The notes: a model not told the origin generated them from the letters alone. Numbered from the stretch's first letter, positions 29,377 to 39,127 are shown. The stretch: 64,000 nucleotides of DNA from an uncultured Pelagibacteraceae bacterium (GCA_902634305.1 CACPJJ010000006.1:1-64000), one strand, 5' to 3'. Made by a program: numbers and translations.

Positions 29377-30337
29377 TTACTGCGGGTCCAACAATTTTTC
29401 TAGACTCTAAATCAATATGTGCTTGCTTAACCTCTTCTAATTTATATTTTTTAAAAATTTCTACTTTTACTTTTTCAGAACTTATTTTTTCAAATAACAC
29501 TTTAGAAGCTTCTTCTAATTCTTCTCTTGTTTGTAAGTATTGACCCATTGAAGGTCTAACAAAAAATAATCCTTTTGGCTGTAATGTTTTTGGAACATTT
29601 ATTGGTTCAAGAGGACCAGATGCATTTCCAAAAGAAACCATCGTTCCTCTTTCTTTTAAACATTTTATGGAGTTTTCGAATGTTGATTTTCCTACACCAT
29701 CATAAACTACTGGAACTCCTTTTCCATTTGTTATTTCAAGAACTTTTTTTGAGAAATCTTCTTTAGAATAATTTATTACTTCATCACATCCATTTTTTTT
29801 AGCTAAACTAATTTTTTCATCACTTCCTACCGTACCAATTATCTTACATCCCAAACTTTTTGCCCATTGACAAAAAATTTGACCAACACCACCTGCCGCT
29901 GCATGAAATAAAATAGTTTCACCATGACTTACAGGATAAGTTTTATATAACAAGTAGAAAGTAGTTAAACCTTTCGTCATTAGAGTTGCAGCCAAAGTTA
30001 AATCAACTTCGTTTGGCACTTTAACTAAGCTTTTAGTTTTAAACAATCTATGAGACGAGTATGCCCCTAAAGGTACAGAAGCATAAGCTATTTTATCACC
30101 AACAGAAAATTCAGATACATTTGGTCCAACTTCTTTTATAATTCCTGAAGCTTCCATACCGAGTCCACAAGGAAGCATAAGAGGGTAAAGTCCTGATCTA
30201 TGATAAGTATCAATATAATTTAACCCAATAGCAACATGCTCTATTAAAACTTCATCATTCACAGGTTTTTTGAGAATTATATTTTCTAATTCTAAAACTT
30301 CAGGTCCACCATTTTTTTTTATTTTTACAGCTTTCAT
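29366..30337 (-). CDS. NADPH:quinone oxidoreductase-like MDR protein
   Basis: A 323-residue zinc-independent medium-chain dehydrogenase/reductase. It has the Qor-type start MKAVKIKKNGGPEVLELE, YIDTYHRSGLYP, GMEASGIIKEVG and the NADPH fold LFHAAAGGVGQIFCQWAK. Zinc-binding cysteines are absent. It probably reduces quinones or other electrophiles in the cytoplasm. It overlaps the pirin gene by 4 bases and both follow a haloacid dehalogenase-type gene. Confidence 0.88.
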   Translation of the reverse strand: MKAVKIKKNGGPEVLELENIILKKPVNDEVLIEHVAIGLNYIDTYHRSGLYPLMLPCGLGMEASGIIKEVGPNVSEFSVGDKIAYASVPLGAYSSHRLFKTKSLVKVPNEVDLTLAATLMTKGLTTFYLLYKTYPVSHGETILFHAAAGGVGQIFCQWAKSLGCKIIGTVGSDEKISLAKKNGCDEVINYSKEDFSKKVLEITNGKGVPVVYDGVGKSTFENSIKCLKERGTMVSFGNASGPLEPINVPKTLQPKGLFFVRPSMGQYLQTREELEEASKVLFEKISSEKVKVEIFKKYKLEEVKQAHIDLESRKIVGPAVIIP

Positions 30338-31170
30338 TTTACAAAAGTACCATTATGATAATCTTGAACAGCTTGCAAGATCTCTGCTTTAGTATTCATT
30401 ACAAAAGGTCCTCCTCTAGCAATTTCTTCATTAATTGGTTTACCTGAAATCAATAGGAATTTTGATTTTGATTTAGCTCTAACGTTTAAATCCTCACCTT
30501 TTTCTAACAATATTAAGTTACTATCTTTAACTTGATCATGATTTTTTGTACCAATTTTTATTTCTCCATTAATCAAATAAATAAATGTGTTATGAGTTGA
30601 CTGTAGTTTAAAATTAAATTGTTTATCTTTATTTAATTCAACATCAAAATATACTGGTTCAACATTATGACCTTTAACTGGACCTTCTGAATTTTCAAAT
30701 TTTCCAGCAATGATTTTTATTTGTTTTTCATCATCTTTATGAATACTTATTTTATCTGAGTCGATATATATATAATCAGGTTTGTTCATCTTTAATTTTG
30801 CAGGCATGTTAATCCATAGTTGAAATCCATGAAGTCGACCTTCGGACATTGCAGGCATTTCAGAATGAATTATGCCACTACCTGTCTTCATCCATTGGAC
30901 ATCTCCCGAAGACATTATACCTTTAGCACCAGTGCTATCCTCATGTTCAAATTCACCTTGAAGCATATAAGTTACTGTTTCAATTCCTCTATGTGGGTGA
31001 GGAGGAAAACCTCCAACATAATCATCTTTATTATCTGACCCAAATTCATCTAACATTAAAAAAGGATCAAAATAATTTGGTTCAACTCCAATACTTCTTT
31101 TTAACTTAACGCCAGCACCATCTGATGATAGGATTGGAACAATAATTTGTTTTATTTCAACTGTACTCAT
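30334..31170 (-). CDS. Pirin family protein
   Basis: A 278-residue bicupin. The metal-binding stretch PPHPHRGIETVTYMLQGEFE carries the His and Glu ligands, and HSEMPAMSEGRLHGFQLWIN follows. Relatives act as quercetin dioxygenases or redox sensors; the substrate cannot be deduced here. Coupling to a quinone oxidoreductase suggests oxidative or aromatic stress handling. Confidence 0.88.
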   Translation of the reverse strand: MSTVEIKQIIVPILSSDGAGVKLKRSIGVEPNYFDPFLMLDEFGSDNKDDYVGGFPPHPHRGIETVTYMLQGEFEHEDSTGAKGIMSSGDVQWMKTGSGIIHSEMPAMSEGRLHGFQLWINMPAKLKMNKPDYIYIDSDKISIHKDDEKQIKIIAGKFENSEGPVKGHNVEPVYFDVELNKDKQFNFKLQSTHNTFIYLINGEIKIGTKNHDQVKDSNLILLEKGEDLNVRAKSKSKFLLISGKPINEEIARGGPFVMNTKAEILQAVQDYHNGTFVK

Positions 31171-31197
31171 TAAAAGAATTTATTAATTAGTTTTTTT

Positions 31198-31860
31198 TTA
31201 TAGAATATCAAGTAGTTGATTTAACCCACTGATTTCATTTTTAGGTATATAATCAAGATTATCAAAAATATTATTGTTTCTATTTACCCAAATAGAACTA
31301 AATCCATAATTTCCACCACCAGAAACATCCCAAGTATTGGCACTTAAAAAAGCCATGTTTTCTTTTTTTATTTTGTATTTTTTAATTGGCATATCATAGA
31401 CTTTTGAACTTGGCTTATAAATTTTAACTTCTTCAATTGAAAAAATATCATCAAACAAATTTTGTAGATCATTACTTTTGACTAATTCATTAAGTAGAGA
31501 AGGTGTTCCGTTTGATAGTATGGCTAATTTATATTTTTTGTGTTTAAGCTTTTCTAAAGTTTCTTTTACTTCTGGGTAAGGTGATAAAATTCTATATAAA
31601 TCTAATAGTTCATTCTTCATCGCTTTATCTATATTAAATGCCTGCATAGATTTATCCAAGCTATCTTCTGTAATTTGCCAAAAATCTTTATGCCTTCCCA
31701 TTATACTTCTGAGCCATGTATATTCTAATTGTGTTTTTCTCCAGTAATTTGCAAAACTTTCCCATTTATCTCCAATTTTACTTTTACATTTTTCTGCTGC
31801 AGAATTAACATCAAATAAAGTTCCATAAGCATCAAAAATTATTGCTTTAATATTTTTCAT
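31198..31860 (-). CDS. L-2-haloacid dehalogenase-type HAD hydrolase
   Basis: A 220-residue HAD type II protein with FDAYGTLFDVNSAAEKC (nucleophile Asp), LAILSNGTPSLLNELV, KPSSKVYDMPIKKY and the dehalogenase-type SANTWDVSGGGNYGF. It could hydrolyse haloacids or phosphate esters. It is the first gene of a minus-strand set with pirin and the oxidoreductase (gap 27 bases). Confidence 0.87.
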   Translation of the reverse strand: MKNIKAIIFDAYGTLFDVNSAAEKCKSKIGDKWESFANYWRKTQLEYTWLRSIMGRHKDFWQITEDSLDKSMQAFNIDKAMKNELLDLYRILSPYPEVKETLEKLKHKKYKLAILSNGTPSLLNELVKSNDLQNLFDDIFSIEEVKIYKPSSKVYDMPIKKYKIKKENMAFLSANTWDVSGGGNYGFSSIWVNRNNNIFDNLDYIPKNEISGLNQLLDIL

Positions 31861-31876
31861 AAATTAACTTGTATAG

Positions 31877-32578
31877 ATGAGCAATATTAGATTATTTTTT
31901 AAAGAAAGTTTATCATTAAATTTAAATTCTGCATTAGACCGATCTCAATCACACTATTTGTCAAAGGTAATGAGAATAAATACAGGAGAAAATTTTTCTT
32001 TATTTAATCATAGTGGAGAGTGGCAAGCAAAAGTAGATAATATTAACAAAGGTATTGTAGAATTTACAATTATGAAAAAATTAAGATCTCCAAATAATGA
32101 AAAAGAAATCTGGTTAGCATTTGCTCCAATTAAGTTAAATTATTTGAATTTAATGATTCAAAAGGCAACTGAAATTGGAATAACAAGATTTATACCAATA
32201 TTAACTGAAAGAACAGTTGTTAGAAAATTAAATGAAAAGAGAATTAATAAAATTATTATTGAAGCATCCGAACAGAGCAATAGATTAAAAGTTCCATCTT
32301 TAGATAAACTTACAAAACTGGATACTTTTTTAAAATCAAATCAAAATACGAATATAATTTTTGGAGATTTAAATACGGATAACAAAAAAATAGATCTTAA
32401 AAATAGAGATCCATTATGTATACTAATAGGCCCAGAGGGTGATTTTTCAATTAAAGAAAGAAAAAATATTTTAAAACTAAAAAAAATAATACCACTTAAA
32501 ATAAATGATAATATTTTAAGATCTGAAACAGCAGCAATTTCAATGATATCAATAATAAGTTTTAATTTATTATCTTAA
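31877..32578 (+). CDS. rsmE: 16S rRNA (uracil1498-N3)-methyltransferase
   Basis: A 233-residue SPOUT methyltransferase of 16S rRNA. It has ALDRSQSHYLSKVMRINTGE at the N-terminus (PUA-like), QKATEIGITRFIPILTERTV and the knot motifs CILIGPEGDFSIKE and ILRSETAAISMIS. It is convergent with the sco gene, overlapping by 9 bases. Confidence 0.94.
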   Translation: MSNIRLFFKESLSLNLNSALDRSQSHYLSKVMRINTGENFSLFNHSGEWQAKVDNINKGIVEFTIMKKLRSPNNEKEIWLAFAPIKLNYLNLMIQKATEIGITRFIPILTERTVVRKLNEKRINKIIIEASEQSNRLKVPSLDKLTKLDTFLKSNQNTNIIFGDLNTDNKKIDLKNRDPLCILIGPEGDFSIKERKNILKLKKIIPLKINDNILRSETAAISMISIISFNLLS

Positions 32579-33160
32579 ATACTTATTTATATTTTTGAAA
32601 ATATCTTCGTATTTTGCATGATGACTAATCCTACTAAGATATTTTCCATCTTTTAATAGAATAATAGAAGAGCTATGATTTATTAAATAGTTTCCATCTT
32701 CGGTAAAAATTTTTTCAGAAAGAACTCCCCAGGATTTTGACATAAGAAATATTTTTTTTGGATCTCCAGTAATTCCATAAATTTTATTTTCAAATGAATT
32801 TAAGTAATCTTTTATAACTTCTGGGCTGTCTCTTTCTGGATCTATACTAACAAAAAAAACTTTAAATCTATTTTTCTTTTCTTGGTCTAAATTTTTTATT
32901 GCTAAATCCAAATTATTTAATGTCATCGGACATACATCTGGACAATTTGTAAAACCAAAAAATATTGCAGTTAAAGGACCTTCAAAAGAAGATTCTGTTA
33001 TAATATCATTATTTACGTCATTTAAAGAAAAAGAAGATCCTTGAAATTTCTTAACATACTCATCTTCTTTTTTTTCTATAGATAAGAATATAGGCAACAT
33101 AACAAATAGAAAAATTACTAAACAACCTATAATAATTGTTATTGAAGTTTTTAAATTCAT
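32570..33160 (-). CDS. SCO1/SenC copper chaperone
   Basis: A 196-residue membrane-anchored thioredoxin-fold protein delivering copper to the CuA site of cytochrome oxidase. It has an N-terminal anchor (about 6-27), the copper-binding FGFTNCPDVCPMTL (CxxxC) and the distal His in YLINHSSSIILLKDG. It is divergent from the oxidase genes, in keeping with that job. It is the only oxidase copper chaperone in the cluster. Confidence 0.93.
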   Translation of the reverse strand: MNLKTSITIIIGCLVIFLFVMLPIFLSIEKKEDEYVKKFQGSSFSLNDVNNDIITESSFEGPLTAIFFGFTNCPDVCPMTLNNLDLAIKNLDQEKKNRFKVFFVSIDPERDSPEVIKDYLNSFENKIYGITGDPKKIFLMSKSWGVLSEKIFTEDGNYLINHSSSIILLKDGKYLSRISHHAKYEDIFKNINKYLR

Positions 33161-33196
33161 TGTTGTAAAATGTTATTTTATAATTATATAAATACC

Positions 33197-33877
33197 ATGT
33201 CCTCTATTATAAAGAAACTATTTGGCACACTTTTAGAAAAACCATGGGAAGAAAGCCAAGCTTTAATTGATAATAAGCATGTAGGTAAAACTTTTGGTGT
33301 TACTAATCAAATGTCAGCGGTAATTATAATATTTGGAATAAGTACAGCAATATTTAGTTTAATTTTTACAGCTTATCTTTATTCAATACCCCCAGAACAA
33401 GATACTACTTTAATTTTAAAGAACAAATTATTATGGATTAATACCTTAGTTTTAATTTTTGTTACGTATTTTTTTAATAAAATAAGTAAAGATTTAAAAA
33501 ATAATTTAACAAATAAAATAAAAAATAATATTGTTACCGTTGGAGCTTTAAGTTATTTATTTTTATTTTTGCAAATTATACTTTGGTATCAATTGATGAA
33601 ACAAGGTCATTTTGTTTCAACAAACAATTATTTTTCTTCATACTACATTTTTACAGCACTGCATGGATTACATTTGTTAGGTGGTTTATTTTTTTGGGGC
33701 AAAATAAGCTCAAGAATATTTAAATTGAAAGAGAAAGAATATGTTAAAGAAACAAGCAATCTTCAAGCATTATCTCTTTATTGGTTATTTTTATTTATTG
33801 TTTGGTTAGTATTTTTTGGGATTATGTTTATTTACAACGATTCAGTTATAGCTTGGTGCAAATCATTAATTGCTTAA
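33197..33877 (+). CDS. Cytochrome oxidase subunit III-like protein
   Basis: A 226-residue membrane protein with five to six spans and the subunit III hallmark FTALHGLHLLGGLFFW near the end. I prefer ATG 33197 because the nine upstream codons (ATG 33170) are pure AT and look like promoter sequence. It lies between sco and coxB, while a second, more conventional subunit III follows coxA. It may be an auxiliary or divergent subunit III. Confidence 0.8.
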   Translation: MSSIIKKLFGTLLEKPWEESQALIDNKHVGKTFGVTNQMSAVIIIFGISTAIFSLIFTAYLYSIPPEQDTTLILKNKLLWINTLVLIFVTYFFNKISKDLKNNLTNKIKNNIVTVGALSYLFLFLQIILWYQLMKQGHFVSTNNYFSSYYIFTALHGLHLLGGLFFWGKISSRIFKLKEKEYVKETSNLQALSLYWLFLFIVWLVFFGIMFIYNDSVIAWCKSLIA

Positions 33878-33884
33878 AAAAATA

Positions 33885-34076
33885 TTATAAAAATAGAACC
33901 AATATAACTCCAACAACTGCAATTATAGACAGCAATATATTTACAGACTTCAAATATTTTTTTGTTCTTGAATTAGTTTCCTTTTTCGAGAATGCTCCTG
34001 CGCCTAAAGAAATAACAAAATAAAATAATAAAACCAGTATTAGAATAACAGCTAAAATTTCGATTTTTCCGAGCAT
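33885..34076 (-). CDS. Small two-span membrane protein
   Basis: A 63-residue ORF with two hydrophobic helices (about 5-27 and 45-63) separated by a basic loop (SKKETNSRTKKYLK). It lies on the minus strand inside the 287-base gap between the subunit III-like gene and coxB. The hydrophobic/basic pattern argues for a real protein; no family is recognised. It is the only content seen in that gap besides the coxB promoter region. Confidence 0.5.
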   Translation of the reverse strand: MLGKIEILAVILILVLLFYFVISLGAGAFSKKETNSRTKKYLKSVNILLSIIAVVGVILVLFL

Positions 34077-34164
34077 ATAATCATTGTTATATTTGATATT
34101 TTGGCAGATTCTTAAGACATTTTGTCATAGGTTTTTATGTGATATTTATTCTATATAGGCTGTT

Positions 34165-35001
34165 ATGCACGTTGGTATTATATTCTTTTTAGTAATCCTT
34201 GGATCAGTATTATTCCATATTTTTACCCCATGGTATTGGACAGATGTTGCTTCAAACTGGGGAGGAATGGATGATACCATTACTTTAACATTCTGGATCG
34301 GTGGAGGAGTTTTTATAGCCGTTTGTCTTTTCATGGTTTATTGCGTTTTTAAATTTTCTTATAAAAAAGAAAGAAAAGCAGAATACAAACCTGAAGATAA
34401 AAAATTAGAAAAAATACTTACTTGGGCTACTACGTTAGGTGTTGCAGCTCTTTTAGCTCCAGGATTAATAATTTGGAATCAATACGTTAATGTCCCAAAA
34501 AATGCAATTGAGATAGATGTAATGGCATGGCAGTGGGGATGGCAATATAGACTGCCAGGTGAAGATGGAAAATTAGGAACTACAAAAGTAGTTAATATAA
34601 ATGATGACAATCCATTTGGAATTAATTTAGATGATCCTTTTGGAAATGACGATGTAATGATTCAAAGTGATGTAATAAATTTAGAAAATAATAGACCAGT
34701 TAAAATACTATTGAGATCAGTTGATGTGCTTCATAATTGGTATGTTCCTCAATTTAGAGCAAAAATGGATGCTGTTCCTGGAATTGTAACCTATTATTGG
34801 TTTGAGCCTAATAAAACTGGAGAGTTTGAAGTTTTGTGTGCTGAGTATTGTGGGGTTGGACACTATGCTATGAGAGGCGGGGTAGAGGTGCAAGATAAAA
34901 AAGACTATGATAATTGGCTTCAAGAACAAGAAACATTTTCAGATTTAATAGCAAAACAAAAAATTTTAGAAAACGAAAAAACAAAATTGGCAAAAAAATA
35001 A
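34165..35001 (+). CDS. coxB: Cytochrome c oxidase subunit II
   Basis: Receives electrons from cytochrome c. The 278 residues have two N-terminal membrane helices and a periplasmic cupredoxin domain. The CuA ligands are in EVLCAEYCGVGHYAMRG (two Cys, His, Met) with an upstream His (DVLHNWYVPQF). The aromatic electron-entry patch VMAWQWGWQYRLPG is present. No separate cleavable signal is obvious; the first helix may serve. It is the first gene of coxB-coxA-coxC-coxD. Confidence 0.96.
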   Translation: MHVGIIFFLVILGSVLFHIFTPWYWTDVASNWGGMDDTITLTFWIGGGVFIAVCLFMVYCVFKFSYKKERKAEYKPEDKKLEKILTWATTLGVAALLAPGLIIWNQYVNVPKNAIEIDVMAWQWGWQYRLPGEDGKLGTTKVVNINDDNPFGINLDDPFGNDDVMIQSDVINLENNRPVKILLRSVDVLHNWYVPQFRAKMDAVPGIVTYYWFEPNKTGEFEVLCAEYCGVGHYAMRGGVEVQDKKDYDNWLQEQETFSDLIAKQKILENEKTKLAKK

Positions 35002-35033
35002 ATTAAATGGTAAAAAACACTTAAAGGAAACAA

Positions 35034-36872
35034 ATGTCAGAAGATTTTAACGATAATAAAACAATACAGGCTCAATCCTCAGAAGCCATCTCAGGAGGTG
35101 GATCGGGTATTGGGGCAGATGCAGATTATGTTAGACCTGCAGAAGTCGCAGATCAAGACTTATATCATGGGCATAGTTTTATAACGAAATGGATTTTTTG
35201 TCAGGATGCAAAAGTAATTGGAGTTCAATATTTTCTTTTGGCTACATTTACAGGAATAATTGGTTTAATTCTTTCCTGGTTAATGCGTTTACAATTGGGC
35301 TTTCCAGGACTAGCTCCTTTCATGACAGCAGAGCATTATTATCAATTTGTAACTATGCATGGAATGATAATGGTAGTTTATTTTTTAACTGCACTCTTTC
35401 TGGGTGGGTTTGGAAATTACTTAATACCACTGATGGTTGGAGCAAGAGATATGGTATTTCCCTATCTTAATATGGTAAGCTTTTGGAGTTTTTTTGTTGC
35501 AGTTGCAGTTTTATTAGCAAGTTTTTTTGTTCCGGGAGGTCCCACAGGTTCAGGTTGGACGCTATACCCTCCTCAGGCAATTTTAGAAGGCACTCCAGGA
35601 TCAGGTTGGGGAATAATGTTGATGTGTATATCTCTAATTTTATTTGTAGCGGGATTTACTATGGGTGGCTTAAACTATTTGATTACCGTTCTTCAAGCTA
35701 GAACAAGAGGAATGACTTTAATGAGAATGCCATTAACAGTTTGGGGAATTTTTACGGCTACTGTTTTAGCAATGTTAGCGTTCCCAGCATTGTTGGTAGG
35801 TGCATTAATGATGAGTTTAGACAATGTACTTGGAACAAGCTTTTTTATGCCAACCATTTTAAAAGCAGGAGAAGTTTTAGAATATGGCGGGGGAAGTCCT
35901 ATACTTTTTCAACATTTATTCTGGTTTTTCGGACACCCTGAAGTTTATATTGTTGCACTACCTGCATTTGGAATAATTTCAGATTTAATTTCTGTTCACG
36001 CTAGGAAAAATATATTTGGTTATAGAATGATGGTTTGGGCCATAGTTGGTATAGGAGCGCTAAGCTTTTTTGTATGGGCACACCACATGTATGTTAGTGG
36101 AATGAATCCGTGGTTTGGATTCTTTTTTGCAACTACCACTCTTATAATAGCTGTCCCTACTGCAATGAAAGTTTATAACTGGATCCTAACGCTTTGGAGA
36201 GGAAACATTCGACTTAATACTGTTATGTTATGGTGTTTAGGCTTTATTGTTACTTTTGTAAACGGTGGAATTACAGGAATCTTTTTAGGAAATGTTAGTG
36301 TAGATGTTCCATTGTCAGATACCTACTTTGTTATTGCACACTTTCATATGGTTATGGGTATTGCACCACTTATGGTAATTATGGGAGCTGTTTATCATTG
36401 GTTTCCATTAGTAGCAGGAAGATTTTTAGATGAAAAATTAGGAAAATGGCACTTCTGGTTGACATTTTTAGGCGCCTATTCAATTTATTTCCCAATGCAC
36501 TACTTAGGATTTATTGGAGTACCAAGAAGATACTTTGAAATGTATGACAGCCCATATGTTACATCGGCTGTTGGCATGAATGAATTTATTAGTTTAGCAG
36601 CCTTTATAGTTGGTGCCGCACAATTTATTTTAATTTACAATATTATTAAAACTTTAAAGACAGGGAAACCTGCAGGACATAATCCTTGGCAAGCTTGTTC
36701 ATTGGAATGGTTAACGCCAACAGTTCCACCTGAACATGGTAATTGGGGAGATAGACTTCCAACAGTTCACAGATGGGCTTATGATTATAGTGTTCCTGGA
36801 GCAAAAGAAGACTTTATAACACAAACAACTCCACCAAGTGAAGTTGCAAATACAGAAGTAGAAAAAACATAA
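35034..36872 (+). CDS. coxA: Cytochrome c oxidase subunit I
   Basis: The 612-residue catalytic subunit with twelve membrane helices that holds heme a and the heme a3-CuB centre and pumps protons. Ligand motifs are intact: YQFVTMHGMIMVVYF, FWFFGHPEVYIVALPAFG (CuB His and the His-Tyr pair with HPEVY), AHHMYVSGMNP and VIAHFHMVMG. It is slightly longer than usual at both ends. It lies 32 bases after coxB. Confidence 0.98.
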   Translation: MSEDFNDNKTIQAQSSEAISGGGSGIGADADYVRPAEVADQDLYHGHSFITKWIFCQDAKVIGVQYFLLATFTGIIGLILSWLMRLQLGFPGLAPFMTAEHYYQFVTMHGMIMVVYFLTALFLGGFGNYLIPLMVGARDMVFPYLNMVSFWSFFVAVAVLLASFFVPGGPTGSGWTLYPPQAILEGTPGSGWGIMLMCISLILFVAGFTMGGLNYLITVLQARTRGMTLMRMPLTVWGIFTATVLAMLAFPALLVGALMMSLDNVLGTSFFMPTILKAGEVLEYGGGSPILFQHLFWFFGHPEVYIVALPAFGIISDLISVHARKNIFGYRMMVWAIVGIGALSFFVWAHHMYVSGMNPWFGFFFATTTLIIAVPTAMKVYNWILTLWRGNIRLNTVMLWCLGFIVTFVNGGITGIFLGNVSVDVPLSDTYFVIAHFHMVMGIAPLMVIMGAVYHWFPLVAGRFLDEKLGKWHFWLTFLGAYSIYFPMHYLGFIGVPRRYFEMYDSPYVTSAVGMNEFISLAAFIVGAAQFILIYNIIKTLKTGKPAGHNPWQACSLEWLTPTVPPEHGNWGDRLPTVHRWAYDYSVPGAKEDFITQTTPPSEVANTEVEKT

Positions 36873-36882
36873 ATATAAAAAT

Positions 36883-37593
36883 ATGTCTGATATTAAAATA
36901 GAGGGCTACGAATTTAAACCTGGGTTTAAAGGAATGGCGAAGGACACAGGTTCTGATCAAACCATGTTCAAAGGTGTTCATTGGGGAAAAGCAATGATGT
37001 GGATCTTTTTGCTAAGTGATACATTTATATTTAGTTGTTTTTTAATTTCATACATGAAAGGCAGAGGATCAACTATAATTGATTGGCCAAATCCAAGTGA
37101 AGTTTTTGGATTACATGTATTCGGCGTAGATGTTCCTTTGCTACTTATTGCAATTATGACATTTGTTTTAATTACTAGCAGTGGAACCATGGCTCTAGCA
37201 GTGAAATATGGATATGAAAAAAATAAAAAAATGTGTGGATGGCTTATATTAGCCACGGCCATCGGTGGACTTACTTTTGTAGGTATGCAAGCCTTCGAGT
37301 GGGGTAAATTAATTCACGAAGGCGTAAGACCTTGGGAAAACCCTTTTGGCGCACCACAATTTGGATCTTTTTTCTTCATGATAACCGGATTTCATGGCAC
37401 TCACGTTTCAATAGGTGTAATTTTTCTTTTCATTTATGCTTATAAAACTTTTGCAGGTCACTACGATCAAGGTAAAAGAGGCTGGTTTACAACGATGAAA
37501 GGTGACTATGTTGAAATTGAAATTCTTGGTTTATATTGGCACTTTGTAGATTTGGTATGGGTATTTATTTTTGCATTCTTTTATTTATGGTAA
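36883..37593 (+). CDS. coxC: Cytochrome c oxidase subunit III
   Basis: A 236-residue membrane subunit with about five to six spans. Motifs include GKAMMWIFLLSDTFIFSCF, FFFMITGFHGTHVSIGVIF and IEILGLYWHFVDLVWVFIF, typical of bacterial subunit III. It follows coxA by 10 bases and precedes coxD by 8. Confidence 0.94.
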   Translation: MSDIKIEGYEFKPGFKGMAKDTGSDQTMFKGVHWGKAMMWIFLLSDTFIFSCFLISYMKGRGSTIIDWPNPSEVFGLHVFGVDVPLLLIAIMTFVLITSSGTMALAVKYGYEKNKKMCGWLILATAIGGLTFVGMQAFEWGKLIHEGVRPWENPFGAPQFGSFFFMITGFHGTHVSIGVIFLFIYAYKTFAGHYDQGKRGWFTTMKGDYVEIEILGLYWHFVDLVWVFIFAFFYLW

Positions 37594-37601
37594 ATTGAAA
37601 T

Positions 37602-37937
37602 ATGGAAAAAACAAAAAAACAAGAACAAACATCAACACATAAGATTGGAATATATCTTTGGATATGGGGCCTTCTATTTGTTTTAAGTTTTTTTTCATAC
37701 ATGGTTGATTGGTATCAATTTCAAGGAATGCTTAGATGGTCTTTAATTTTAGTATTCATGTTCGCAAAAGCTGGATTAATTATGGCTTTCTTTATGCACT
37801 TATATTGGGAAAGATATGCTTTAGTAAATGTTCTTTTATGGCCAATGACAGCCATAGCATGCTTTATATTTCTTATGGTTGCAGAATTTGAGTATACAGT
37901 TTTTACTAGGTTTTTTTATTTTGTGGTGGGAGGATAA
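37602..37937 (+). CDS. Cytochrome c oxidase subunit IV-like protein
   Basis: A 111-residue protein with three membrane helices and the conserved AKAGLIMAFFMHLYWERY segment of prokaryotic subunit IV (caa3/bo3 type). It probably stabilises the oxidase. It is part of the cox operon, with 6 bases to the next gene. Confidence 0.82.
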   Translation: MEKTKKQEQTSTHKIGIYLWIWGLLFVLSFFSYMVDWYQFQGMLRWSLILVFMFAKAGLIMAFFMHLYWERYALVNVLLWPMTAIACFIFLMVAEFEYTVFTRFFYFVVGG

Positions 37938-37943
37938 TAATTA

Positions 37944-38210
37944 ATGGATGGATATACTATATTAGCTGGTTTTTTAATTTTCTTCTTATTATTTATTTAT
38001 CTAACGTGGTTTGGATTTTCAGTAAAAGTAGAAAATGAAAAAGAAGAACAAGCTTCAGAAATTAAAATTAATCCTTATGACAATCTTCCTTTGAGTAGAA
38101 GATTAATTGATAAGAAAAATTCGAAAGTAGGAATTTTTGATTTAGGCAATCATATTCTTATTATTGGAGTAATTTTATTAGTTGTATTTGTTAGCCTGAA
38201 TGTAGATTAG
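37944..38210 (+). CDS. Small membrane protein in the cox operon
   Basis: An 88-residue protein with an N-terminal span (about 4-27) and a C-terminal span (about 68-86) flanking a charged loop. It sits between coxD and heme O synthase, where alphaproteobacteria often carry assembly factors, but it shows no CtaG/Cox11 or Surf1 motif. An oxidase assembly or stability role is a guess from context. Confidence 0.65.
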   Translation: MDGYTILAGFLIFFLLFIYLTWFGFSVKVENEKEEQASEIKINPYDNLPLSRRLIDKKNSKVGIFDLGNHILIIGVILLVVFVSLNVD

Positions 38211-38212
38211 TT

Positions 38213-39127
38213 TTGACTACTATTACCTCAAAAAATAAAAGCTCAGTATTTTTAAATACTTCATCTTATTTAAAATCTTTATTATTATTAATGAAACCAA
38301 GGGTTATGTCTTTGGTTATATTTACTTGCGCTGTTGGATTATTGACTTCTCAAGTCACAATTCCTTTATTTGATTCATTAATAAGTATTTTCTTTGTTAC
38401 TATAGGAGCAGGTGCTGCCGGAACACTTAATATGTGGTATGAGGCAGACTTGGATAAACTAATGACAAGAACTTGTCTTAGACCAATACCAACTGGAAAA
38501 ATCAACAGGCAGCATGCTTTAATATTTGGTGTGGCTCTTTCAATTATTTCAGTTTGTGGACTTTATTATTTTTCAAATCTTTTGTCGGCATTTTTATTAT
38601 TAGTAACTATTTCATTTTATCTTTTTGTTTACACAATTTGGTTAAAGAGAAAAACACCCCAGAACATTGTTATTGGTGGAGCTTCAGGAGCTTTGCCGCC
38701 AGTTATAGGCTGGACCATTGCAACAAACTCTTTAACGATTGAACCGATAACATTCTTTTTAATTATATTTTATTGGACGCCATCTCATTTTTGGGCCTTA
38801 AGTCTTTATAAAGCTGAAGATTACTCAAAGGCAAAAATTCCAATGCTTCCAATTACAAATGGAATTGAAGAAACAAAGAAAAAAATATTTGTTTATTCTT
38901 TATTTATGCTGCCCGTGATTATATTGCCATATATCATAGGTTTTACTGGAAAAATGTTTCTTGTCAGTTCTTTAGCACTTACCTTTTATTATATTTATAT
39001 CTGCTATGATTTATATAAATTCAAAAAAGATAAATTTGATTTAAATAAAGCAAAAAAAGTCTTTGGATATTCGATTTTATATTTATTTTTAATTTTTGTA
39101 TTATTCTTAATCGACAGTTTAATTTAA
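38213..39127 (+). CDS. ctaB: Protoheme IX farnesyltransferase (heme O synthase)
   Basis: Farnesylates heme b to heme o for the oxidase. This 304-residue UbiA-superfamily protein has MKPRVMSLVIFTCAVGL, NMWYEADLDKLMTRTCLRPIPTG and YWTPSHFWALSLYKAEDY. The start is TTG at 38213, two bases after the preceding stop; no upstream alternative exists without overlap. Heme A synthase (ctaA) is not in the window. Confidence 0.94.
   Translation: MTTITSKNKSSVFLNTSSYLKSLLLLMKPRVMSLVIFTCAVGLLTSQVTIPLFDSLISIFFVTIGAGAAGTLNMWYEADLDKLMTRTCLRPIPTGKINRQHALIFGVALSIISVCGLYYFSNLLSAFLLLVTISFYLFVYTIWLKRKTPQNIVIGGASGALPPVIGWTIATNSLTIEPITFFLIIFYWTPSHFWALSLYKAEDYSKAKIPMLPITNGIEETKKKIFVYSLFMLPVIILPYIIGFTGKMFLVSSLALTFYYIYICYDLYKFKKDKFDLNKAKKVFGYSILYLFLIFVLFLIDSLI

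Noticed and set aside
33781-34023. Plus-strand ORF overlapping the end of the subunit III-like gene
   Set aside because: It overlaps a well-supported gene in another frame and lacks a hydrophobic or family pattern; the minus-strand two-span ORF in the gap is more protein-like.
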